Assembly (NCBI GenBank): GCA_022241785.1
Contig: JAKOMP010000028.1
Span: 1 to 49,661, forward strand
DNA from: Cyanocohniella sp. LLY
GTDB taxonomy: Bacteria > Cyanobacteriota > Cyanobacteriia > Cyanobacteriales > Nostocaceae
Direction: 5' to 3'
Length of the DNA stretch: 49,661 bases
In this document: positions 43,201 through 49,661 of the stretch, piece after piece
Layout: every line of letters begins with the position of its first letter
Position numbering within the stretch: the stretch's first letter is position 1
Position numbers and translations under genes: made by a program
The notes under the pieces: generated by a model
What the model was told of the DNA's origin: nothing
The model's input: only the letters and a program-made list of their open reading frames with translations
The model's database searches: none

Positions 43201-44144
43201 GTGAGTTGGACAATTTCTGGTGGCAGACTGCTTAGTCGATTACTGTCGAGGTTGAGGGTTTGCAGGTTGGTGAGTTGTCCAATTTCTGGTGGCAGACTGG
43301 TTAGTGGATTACTACCGAGGTGGAGGGTTTGCAGATTGGTGAGTTGTCCAATTTCTGGTGGCAGACTGCTTAGTTGATTTATGTAGAGGATGAGGGTTTT
43401 CAGGTTGGTGAGTTGTCCAATTTCTGGTGGCAGACTGCTTAGTTGATTACTGCCAAGGTCGAGCGATCGCAGGTTGGTGAGTTGTCCAATTTCTGGTGGC
43501 AGACTGCTTAGTTGATTACTGCCGAGGTAGAGCGATCGCAGGTTGGTGAGTTGTCCAATTTCTGGTGGCAGATTGCTTAGTTGGTTACTGCCGAGGTAGA
43601 GCGATCGCAGGTTGGGAAGCTGGACAATTTCCGGTGGTAGAATGCTCAGTTGATTTCTGGTGAGACTGAGCAAGCGCAGGTTGATGAGTTGGACAATTTC
43701 CGGTGGTAAAATGCTCAGTTGATTTCCGGCGAGACTGAGCAAGCGCAGGTTGGGAAGTTGGACAATTTCCGGTGGTAAAATGCTCAGTTGATTTCCGGCG
43801 AGACTGAGCAAGCGCAGGTTGGGAAGTTGTCTAATTTCCGGTGGTAAAATGCTCAGTTGATTTCCGGCGAGACTGAGCAAGCGCAGGTTGGGAAGTTGTC
43901 TAATTTCCGGTGGCAGACTGCTCAGTTGATTCTCGGTGAGATTAAGCGATCGCAGATTGACTAGTTGTCCAATTTCCGCTGGCAGACTGCTCAGTTGATT
44001 CTCGGTGAGATTAAGCGATCGCAGATTGACTAGTTGTCCAATTTCCGCTGGCAGTGTTGTTAAGCCTTTGCCAGAAAGGTCTAATTTTGTCACCTCATCT
44101 CTGGCAGCTTGTGTAATAATTTGCAGCAGTTCTTCTTGATTCAT
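40287..44144 (-). CDS. LRR-Roc-COR-TIR protein (cyanobacterial Roco protein)
   Basis: 1285 residues. Residues ~15-570 are about 23 leucine-rich repeats of 23 residues (LPPEIxQLTNLQxLxLxSNQLSS). A Roc GTPase domain follows, with P-loop GEGGAGKTS (~602-610), DFGGQE (switch region) and NEKQD at the base-recognition site. Then comes a COR dimerisation region (~760-960), which contains a CNCDFC cysteine cluster further on (~1015). The C-terminus from ~1092 is a TIR domain (KEVFISYTLRDKHSETF, CVILVISDQYLKSENCMYEL), with Glu1166 at the position of the catalytic Glu of NAD-cleaving TIRs. No signal peptide. LRR sensing, GTPase switching and TIR output suggest an immune- or stress-type receptor (inference). 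Single gene. Confidence 0.92.
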   Translation of the reverse strand: MNQEELLQIITQAARDEVTKLDLSGKGLTTLPAEIGQLVNLRSLNLTENQLSSLPAEIGQLVNLRSLNLTENQLSSLPPEIRQLPNLRLLSLAGNQLSILPPEIRQLPNLRLLSLAGNQLSILPPEIVQLPNLRLLSLAGNQLSILPPEIVQLINLRLLSLTRNQLSILPPEIVQLPNLRSLYLGSNQLSNLPPEIGQLTNLRSLYLGSNQLSSLPPEIGQLTNLRSLDLGSNQLSSLPPEIGQLTNLKTLILYINQLSSLPPEIGQLTNLQTLHLGSNPLTSLPPEIGQLTNLQTLNLDSNRLSSLPPEIVQLTNLQALDLGSNQLSSLPPEIVQLTNLQALDLGSNQLSSLPPEIVQLTNLQALDLGSNQLSSLPLEIVQLTNLQALDLGSNQLSSLPQKIVQLTNLQTLILYINQLSSLPPEIVQLTNLQTLHLGSNQLRSLPGEIRQLTNLQTLNLDRNQLSSLPPEIGQLTNLQTLYLGSNQLSSLPPEIFQLTNLQTLDLDNNQLSSLPPEIFQLTNLQTLYLDNNQLSSLPGEIRQLPNLEKLDLRRNPVPIPPEILGPKDSSLLPGDLNEILDFYFRVQDPAETEPIYEVKFLIVGEGGAGKTSLAKKIKDETYQLESDEKSTEGIEVIHWHFTQPNGEDFRVNIWDFGGQEIYHQTHQFFLSKRSLYVLVADTRKENTDFYWWLNVVGLLSDNSPVIIIKNEKQDRQCEVNERQLRSEFNNLEKILPTNLATNRGLAEIKDAIQLYISRLPHVGTPLPKLWVRVRAALENYSRNYISLEEYCHLCRVNNLTDRTDMLRLSSYLHDLGVFLHFQEDATLKHYVILKPEWGTTAVYKVLDNDTVKQNLGCFTRDDLENIWQNGEYAQMRDELLQLMMRFKLCYEIPSRPGTYIAPQLLSIEQPDYNWDDTNNLILRYSYDFMPKGILTRFIVETHPWIEQQKLVWKTGVILHKNQTRAEVIENYNQREIKIRVTGSRKKELMAVVTHELDKIHSSYERLQYQTFVPCNCDFCKNLLIPHFYTLKSLNKRFNDRRYQVECENSYEMVDVRRLIDDISYIFEQEYREDSPQVTKLQSELEQEKNKSFSHQQKDNHQKEVFISYTLRDKHSETFVEQIEKVFAAHNIKIIRDKNTVAYKEKFKAFMQRLSQGKCVILVISDQYLKSENCMYELVEIAKNENFYDRIFPIVLEDAQIYKPIARINYIKHWEEQIKELDAAMKEVSAANLQGFREEIDLYTEIRNTIAELTTLLKDMNTLTSEIHSESGFEVLLQAIAQRLAD
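42530..44060. repeat. 69-bp tandem repeats encoding the LRRs
   Basis: Period 69 bp throughout. Between about 42970 and 43210 three consecutive units, centred on aggtcgagcgcttgcaggtt, are essentially identical, while the outer units differ more. This is a mark of recent expansion or gene conversion in the middle of the array. Confidence 0.92.
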
Positions 44145-44379
44145 TGAGTTATTTACATAAATCTGATACTGAGTTGCTTTATTGACAAGCAGTAGAGAAA
44201 CTTAGCTAATTAATAATGTAACTTTTATCAAGCATACGTGCTGAGTAACAAAAATTAAGACTCCCTATAAGTGTAAGGTGTCATTTGAGTCCAGTTAATA
44301 AACTGGCCAGATTATTTATACCAGTAAAACTATTAATGAATAGAATCACATTAAAGCACTTAATTTTAGGTAAAAAAAT

Positions 44380-44664
44380 ATGCAAACAATTAATCCGGCA
44401 AAAGACAGTCCAGCGTGGATTATTCAAACATGGGCTGCTTTTTTACTCTCTATATCGATGACCACTTTCGGTATTGTCAACTTACCTGTTGATAACTGGG
44501 TCAAAGGATTCATGGGTATGGGTTTGGCATTTTCTATTGGCTCAAGTTTCACATTGGCAAAAACCACTAGAGACTTACATGAAACCAAAAGATTAACCGC
44601 GAGGATTGATGAAGCGAAAGTAGAAAAATTGCTTTCCCAGCATGATCCACTCAATTTCAAATGA
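44380..44664 (+). CDS. YiaA/YiaB-type inner membrane protein
   Basis: 94 residues with two membrane helices (~14-33, WAAFLLSISMTTFGIVNLPV; ~42-60, GFMGMGLAFSIGSSFTLAK) and a polar C-terminal tail, the two-helix YiaA/B domain. The role of the family is unknown. Divergent from the LRR-Roc-COR-TIR gene with 235 bp between starts, and followed by a terminator. Confidence 0.82.
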   Translation: MQTINPAKDSPAWIIQTWAAFLLSISMTTFGIVNLPVDNWVKGFMGMGLAFSIGSSFTLAKTTRDLHETKRLTARIDEAKVEKLLSQHDPLNFK

Positions 44665-44680
44665 GAAATAAAAACAATAA

Positions 44681-44701
44681 AGGACTGGTATTACCAGTCC
44701 T
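44681..44701. terminator. bidirectional terminator
   Basis: aggactggt-att-accagtcct is a perfect 9-bp stem with a 3-base loop, between convergent genes. On minus it is followed by tttattgtttttattt. On plus a T-rich stretch follows some 18 bases later. Confidence 0.85.
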
Positions 44702-44726
44702 CTACTTTGTATATTGAACTTTTTTA

Positions 44727-45188
44727 TTAAAGGGATTTTTTGCTTTTTAACTTGCGTTTTTTACGTCGCCGTTCAGCAGCAGCAACAGCTTGTTCTACAG
44801 GGTAACCCACCACAGGGATGACCTGATATTTGCGCTCTTCTTCTAACTTTTTCAGTTCAGTGTAATCAACCCAATGGATGCAATCAACTGGACAAGTATC
44901 TATCGCTTCTTGGATTAGTTCTTCTCCATCCCCATCTTGGCGAATCACGCGCGATCGCCCATAATCTGGTTCAATGTAGAAGGTATTACGCGCAACGTGA
45001 GCGCAGTGTAAACAGCCAATACAGGTGATTTCGTCAACGTAAACACCCTTTTGACGCACTACACCGCCCAATTCCGGTTCTAAACCAGAGCGTTCTGGGT
45101 CATCTCGTAAAAAACCACCTAACTCTGGTTCTAAACCGGAACGATTGTCGTCTGCTTGTTCATCCGGCGACGGCAGAAAATCAGCCAT
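44727..45188 (-). CDS. [4Fe-4S] ferredoxin with duplicated N-terminal motif
   Basis: 153 residues. The cluster ligands are Cys56-x2-Cys59-x2-Cys62 (CIGCLHC) and Cys99-Pro, with an extra Cys103, giving a single [4Fe-4S] ferredoxin domain at ~48-112. The N-terminal 45 residues carry RSGLEPELGG twice (16-25 and 33-42). The C-terminus is very basic (AAERRRKKRKLKSKK). Its start overlaps the stop of the Ycf35 gene by one base (TAATG), so translation is coupled. The trio DUF2997-Ycf35-ferredoxin is a conserved cyanobacterial gene order. The electron partner is unknown. Confidence 0.9.
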   Translation of the reverse strand: MADFLPSPDEQADDNRSGLEPELGGFLRDDPERSGLEPELGGVVRQKGVYVDEITCIGCLHCAHVARNTFYIEPDYGRSRVIRQDGDGEELIQEAIDTCPVDCIHWVDYTELKKLEEERKYQVIPVVGYPVEQAVAAAERRRKKRKLKSKKSL

Positions 45189-45574
45189 TACGCACTCCAG
45201 CGTTGTACTACCAAGCGAATAGAACCATCTTGATTTTTTTGTTGTTCAGCTACTTGAAAGCCGACACGTGCAGTTTCTTTGACAACTGTTTGGTAAGCAT
45301 AGCGCTGCGTTACTTGGCGCAAGAACCCGTCTACAGACAAGCCTTGTTGCCAATATTGCAAATCAGCTACCAATTCATATTCCTGGCCATTCCATCTAAA
45401 ACCGATGTCATAGCCGTTTTCCTGTTCAATAGTTACTTCCGCGGGATGAGTTTGACCGCGATAGCCGCGTACTTCCCTGGGGCCTGGTTTCCAGTCTATG
45501 CCCAACTCAGTCAGAGCATCTTTTAAAGAGTCAAGGTTACGGATTTGAGTCTTAATTTGGCTAAAGTGTGACAT
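45188..45574 (-). CDS. ycf35: Ycf35-like protein (DUF1257)
   Basis: 128 residues, soluble. SHFSQIKTQIRNLDSLKDAL and the EVTIEQENGYDIGFRWNG region are the DUF1257/Ycf35 pattern found in cyanobacteria and red-algal plastids. Function unknown. It is the second gene of a three-gene unit, 39 bp after the DUF2997 gene and overlapping the ferredoxin gene. Confidence 0.88.
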   Translation of the reverse strand: MSHFSQIKTQIRNLDSLKDALTELGIDWKPGPREVRGYRGQTHPAEVTIEQENGYDIGFRWNGQEYELVADLQYWQQGLSVDGFLRQVTQRYAYQTVVKETARVGFQVAEQQKNQDGSIRLVVQRWSA

Positions 45575-45613
45575 GGCGGTTGTTAGTAAATGACGCTAAA
45601 CTTTTGAGAAAAC

Positions 45614-45826
45614 TTACCAATCGCTGTAAGTGGCTTGCCTATTTGCCACAGCAGACTGCTGCTGTACCTGAGCAGCAAAAAATTCCGAGGTTGGCTCATG
45701 ACTAAGTACTTGTCCCAGCTGTGCCTCTATTGCTGCTGTAACCTCAGCGCAAGAATTACCCACAATGCCAGTGACTTTCTCTTGTACCCGACCGTCTGGA
45801 TAAATTATGAACTCTAATGTCTCCAT
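45614..45826 (-). CDS. DUF2997 small protein
   Basis: 70 residues from the ATG at 45824-45826 (METLEFIIYPDGRVQEKVTG). An upstream TTG at 45838 would add four residues, but homologues begin with this ATG in my recollection. The N-terminal half, IIYPDGRVQEKVTGIVGNSC, is the conserved part. First gene of the DUF2997-ycf35-ferredoxin unit. Confidence 0.85.
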   Translation of the reverse strand: METLEFIIYPDGRVQEKVTGIVGNSCAEVTAAIEAQLGQVLSHEPTSEFFAAQVQQQSAVANRQATYSDW

Positions 45827-46286
45827 GCTTTTGGCCAACCACGATAGTACGCTTGAATTGTACTGCCTTAGCAGCAGGCTACATATATAGCCTCCGGAAC
45901 ATTGTTACTTAGATATAAATTTGTCATTTGTTAACTAATGTTCCATCTCTCGAAATATATATCTCAGAATCTTTACAAAATTTATTAATATTATAAGCAC
46001 ACACGTCAGTTATTAGATAGTTTCTCTTAACCTCATCGATTAGTCAAGTTGACGATTAATTGGGCAAAGCAAGCATTAAAATCCCGAAAAACCAGCGATA
46101 GCAGTAGTATAGCTAGCTAGATGATTCACAAAAATATACGTTTTATTGAAAAATTTTATCATTACTATTGAACTTATACTATTCTTGCCATAGCTAGATT
46201 CAATGCTGGGTAGTATCCCCCCATAGGATTATTTTATTGAATTTTATTGGTGCGATCGCCTGACTATTTCCTGAGGAATATAAATT

Positions 46287-46334
46287 AAATATCATGCAAA
46301 TCTAATTTTTAAATATCATGCAAATCTAATTTTT
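46287..46334. repeat. 24-bp perfect tandem duplication
   Basis: aaatatcatgcaaatctaat plus tttt is present twice, at 46287-46310 and 46311-46334. The flanks (cctgaggaatataaatta and tttttgacatcaccc) match the repeat at about 23178-23232. Confidence 0.9.
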
Positions 46335-46360
46335 GACATCACCCAATTTGGTTTTAACTG

Positions 46361-46437
46361 GTAGGCTGCTTTATGGACTTTACCTAACGCACCGAAAATA
46401 TTGATGGTGCATTGCGCTGGGTGACAACACAGCCTAC
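46361..46437. repeat. structured dispersed repeat
   Basis: gtaggctg (46361-46368) and cagcctac (46430-46437) are inverted ends. Inside are gcaccg and ggtgc arms and a gcgctgggtgacaacac tail, seen often in cyanobacterial intergenic repeats. Confidence 0.7.
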
Positions 46438-46926
46438 GAATAATTTACATTCCTTCATATAAATTATTGAATTTTTCTCATCGGCTTACTTAGTTAAAAA
46501 GGATTTTCTGGGAGCAAAAATATAAATAATCTAGATAAATTTAAAAAGATGAAAAATTTGCTTAATTTTAGAGGATCTATAGTTTCACTTTTTTATGAAA
46601 ATTCTTTGCAATACTTAACTTTTTTCTAATTAAAAAAAATAAATATAGATTAAAAATAATAACTAACATAATAATTTATGAAGTTTATTAGGCTAGATTA
46701 AGAGTATGCTTAATCGTTGAAGCCTAGTTCAAAGTTTGGATAAATAGGTGCAAAAAACTAAATAATCATTAATTATTTGTCATGTGTTTGAGTGCTAATA
46801 GCTAATGATTAAAAATTTATTTGTACCCAACTTAGAAACTGGGTTATTGAGCCAGGCGTTGGAAACTTCAACTGAGCCAAGTAATAAGAGCAAACACCAA
46901 AGCAACCTTAACCACAAAAATTAACA

Positions 46927-47778
46927 ATGATTGAAAAAATTTTGCTAGCGGTTTCTGGCTTGGGACATGCAGAAGAAATGCTCAAAACCTTAAAAGAAGT
47001 GCCATCTATCCAATCTGCAAAAGTGACAGTTTTGCATGTTGTCTCTGCCCAAAGTACTGCGGCGGCTATGACAGATAAATGGGAAGAAGGTGGCAAAATC
47101 CTGGCTAATGCTATTCAGTCTCTGAATTTAGATCCTAGTCAGGTTTCTTCAATTTTGCGGCAAGGTGACCCCAAAGATGTCGTTTGTCAAGTAGCAGATG
47201 AAATAGATGCTGACTTAATTATTATGGGTTCACGTGGACTCAAGCGTCTACAATCAATTTTATCTAACTCAGTTAGTCAGTATGTTTTCCAACTGTCTTC
47301 TCGCCCCATGCTGCTGGTAAAAGATGATATTTATGTCAAGAAAATTAAGCGTGTTATGGTGGCGATGGATAACTCTGATTCGGCAAAACACTGCTTAAGT
47401 TTAGCTTTGTTCTTGTTACGAGATATTCCAGGTGGTCAGTTAATTTTGACTAATGTAACTACAGATTTACGCGGTAAAACATCTGAAATTACGGAAATTG
47501 TCCCCGATAAAACTTCAGCGTTGGGATCTGCGGTGGCGGAAGCACAAAAGTATGGTGTCCAAACGCGTTGTTTTACCAGTAGCGGTAAACTAGGTGAAGA
47601 AATCTGTCGTCTAGCAGAAGAATTAAATACAGACTTATTATTACTCGGATCTCCAGACCGTCGGCCATCGGTGGCTAAGAGTTTTGTCGATATAGACAGA
47701 CTCATAGGCGCTTCTTTGTCTGACTATGTTCGAGTTAATGCTACTTGTCCGGTTTTGTTGGCGCGGACAGCAGTTTAA
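46927..47778 (+). CDS. tandem universal stress protein (two UspA domains)
   Basis: 283 residues with two Usp domains (~1-140 and ~143-282). The first has IIMGSRGLKRLQSILSNSVSQYV, the ATP-binding G-x2-G type loop in slightly altered form. The second has LLLGSPDRRPSVAKSF...GASLSDYV, in which the G-x2-G spacing is lost, so only the first may bind nucleotide. Cytoplasmic. Single gene with a 1.1-kb leader and a strong terminator. Confidence 0.93.
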   Translation: MIEKILLAVSGLGHAEEMLKTLKEVPSIQSAKVTVLHVVSAQSTAAAMTDKWEEGGKILANAIQSLNLDPSQVSSILRQGDPKDVVCQVADEIDADLIIMGSRGLKRLQSILSNSVSQYVFQLSSRPMLLVKDDIYVKKIKRVMVAMDNSDSAKHCLSLALFLLRDIPGGQLILTNVTTDLRGKTSEITEIVPDKTSALGSAVAEAQKYGVQTRCFTSSGKLGEEICRLAEELNTDLLLLGSPDRRPSVAKSFVDIDRLIGASLSDYVRVNATCPVLLARTAV

Positions 47779-47808
47779 CATCTCAATCAGTTTTGCGGTT
47801 GGTCAACA

Positions 47809-47841
47809 AAAAACCCCTGCACCATTGGTGTCGGGGTTTTT
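47809..47841. terminator. bidirectional terminator between usp and psbM
   Basis: aaaaacccc and ggggttttt form the stem around tgcaccattggtgtc, in which cacc/ggtg also pairs. T-runs follow on both strands, serving the convergent usp (plus) and psbM (minus) genes. Confidence 0.92.
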
Positions 47842-47858
47842 CATTTTATGCACAAATG

Positions 47859-47975
47859 TCAAGAATCTTTTCCACCTTCACGGCTAGCAGTTTGGATGTA
47901 AAGAACTATTAAAAAAACTGCGGGAACTAATACGAACAGAATGCTCGCTACGAACCCTAGCTCATTCACTTGCAT
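47859..47975 (-). CDS. psbM: photosystem II protein PsbM
   Basis: 38 residues, too short for usual ORF cut-offs. It begins [14 protein letters not shown] and ends [10 protein letters not shown], with one membrane helix (~7-27), the length and sequence of PsbM, which sits at the dimer interface of photosystem II. GAGG lies about nine bases upstream of the ATG at 47973-47975. Stop at 47859-47861. Confidence 0.95.
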   Translation of the reverse strand: MQVNELGFVASILFVLVPAVFLIVLYIQTASREGGKDS

Positions 47976-48071
47976 AGCAAGAAAGCCTCTCTTTAATTTT
48001 AGTTTCCAGTCAACAACTTTAGAATAGCATTATCGATGCCTGTGTTCATCCAATTTTTTTTAGTTTCTTAG

Positions 48072-48368
48072 CTAGGGCTTTGTCACTACGCTAACTGGCC
48101 CATTGACTAAGGTTTGACAAGCTAGGCGATAACTATCGGGCTTTTTCTGAAATTTGCGGTTTTCTACATCTGTACGCGGGGAAAGATTTTCCATTCCTTC
48201 AACTATCTCGACAATACAAGTACCACATTGACCATTGCCATTGCAATTGGTCATCTTGCCGATGAATTTATATATATCAATGTCATTTTGCATGGCCTTG
48301 AGTCGAAGATTAGCCCCATCCGCCGCAATTACTTCTTTATCTTCTTTGACAAATTTGATGTTACCCAT
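48072..48368 (-). CDS. [2Fe-2S] ferredoxin
   Basis: 98 residues. Cys42-x5-Cys48-x2-Cys51 and Cys84 bind the cluster ([11 protein letters not shown]...LACQ). The five-residue spacing differs from plant-type photosynthetic ferredoxins (C-x4-C-x2-C) and is like the adrenodoxin spacing, so it is probably not the main photosynthetic electron carrier. It lies 97 bp upstream of psbM on the same strand. Confidence 0.92.
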   Translation of the reverse strand: MGNIKFVKEDKEVIAADGANLRLKAMQNDIDIYKFIGKMTNCNGNGQCGTCIVEIVEGMENLSPRTDVENRKFQKKPDSYRLACQTLVNGPVSVVTKP

Positions 48369-48555
48369 AGCAGATTGATTCCTCTTTGACTTTAGATGTG
48401 GCTGGAAAGGCGGATTTATGGATAGGTTCTATACCCATCCTACTGAACTTATAGTAAGTTATTACAAAATGTTAATAAATATCAAGTTTTAAAAAATAAT
48501 TCCCAAAAAATAGGACAGGTAAAATACCTGCCCTAGTAATTGATCATGAATTAAC

Positions 48556-48693
48556 TTATCTAAATCCAACTGCTGCTTGCCATACAAAAGCTAGCAACAA
48601 AAAGAAGACAGGAATAATTGGGAGAACATCTACCAAGGGGTCGAAAATTTGATAAGCTTCAGGCAATTTTGCTAACAACAATGCTGCTTCCAT
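48556..48693 (-). CDS. psbK: photosystem II protein PsbK
   Basis: 45 residues from the ATG at 48691-48693 to TAA at 48556-48558. [20 protein letters not shown] and the C-terminal helix ([18 protein letters not shown]) are the PsbK precursor pattern. The first eight or so residues are removed in the mature protein, which begins KLPEAY. It follows tgt on the same strand, an order also known in other cyanobacteria. Confidence 0.96.
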   Translation of the reverse strand: MEAALLLAKLPEAYQIFDPLVDVLPIIPVFFLLLAFVWQAAVGFR

Positions 48694-48754
48694 GTTCTTT
48701 TAAATCCACCGATCCAACACAGTATTCATAATTGAGATGTATCTTAACATGGTT

Positions 48755-49661
<907 letters not shown>

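Larger units (their letters stand above)
45827..46926. other. 1.1-kb intergenic region before the universal stress gene
   Basis: Very AT-rich, with no convincing gene on either strand. It contains a 24-bp tandem duplication (46287-46334) and a structured repeat (46361-46437). Promoters of the divergent DUF2997 unit and usp gene should lie at its two ends. The long A/T-rich leader (46500-46920) is unusual in length. Confidence 0.55.

Overview
The window comes from a filamentous, heterocyst-forming, nitrogen-fixing cyanobacterium of the Nostoc/Anabaena/Trichormus group, very close to Nostoc (Anabaena) sp. PCC 7120 or Trichormus variabilis. The reasons are a hupSL uptake hydrogenase next to a complete hyp maturation operon, a hupL gene cut at the 16-bp site of the hupL DNA element, the photosystem II genes psbK and psbM, many GCGATCGC (HIP1) octamers, and abundant degenerate heptanucleotide (STRR) arrays. 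Strain identity is inferred from remembered gene order, not from a search.

Layout. 1-943 is the end of a DNA element that interrupts hupL and carries an AAA-type ATPase. 928-2574 (minus) holds the 5' part of hupL and all of hupS, separated by an 82-bp tandem repeat. 3227-13972 (plus) is an extended hyp operon: a TPR protein, two small membrane proteins, a NifU-C/Rieske fusion, an NHL propeller protein, then hypF, hypC, hypD, a tautomerase-like gene, hypE, hypA and hypB. 14.2-18.8 kb holds a lone cyclic-nucleotide-binding domain, a Coq4-like protein, a luciferase-like oxidoreductase in a three-gene unit, and three small unknown genes. 19.8-30.4 kb holds cysK, a GDYXXLXY/DUF2157 membrane pair, a coiled-coil/TPR protein with recent 120-bp repeats, a CHASE3-type hybrid histidine kinase and a LOG-family protein. 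30.4-31.7 kb is a tnpB-only IS200/IS605-type element. 32.1-40.0 kb holds thioredoxin, guaB3, a newly read YqiJ/OB-fold pseudogene, mutS2 and a DUF3038/DUF4335 pair. 40.3-44.1 kb is one giant LRR-Roc-COR-TIR protein. 44.4-49.7 kb holds a YiaA/B protein, a ferredoxin/Ycf35/DUF2997 operon, a tandem universal stress protein, psbM, a [2Fe-2S] ferredoxin, psbK and the 3' part of tgt.

How it works together. HupS and HupL form the H2-uptake enzyme of the heterocyst. HypA-F build and insert its Ni-Fe(CN)2CO centre. The upstream genes of the hyp operon are plausible helpers for the Fe-S small subunit. As it stands in this vegetative-type arrangement hupL is split and cannot give a full-length large subunit. 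Excision of the element during heterocyst differentiation would rejoin it.

The window is also rich in repeats: STRR heptamers that supply or adjoin stop codons of several genes and sit in frame inside hypF and mutS2, two MITE-like families, and a 20-bp sequence that has entered tnpB in frame. The best candidates for new biology are the LRR-Roc-COR-TIR protein, the NifU/Rieske-NHL-TPR module and the coding-sequence repeat insertions.
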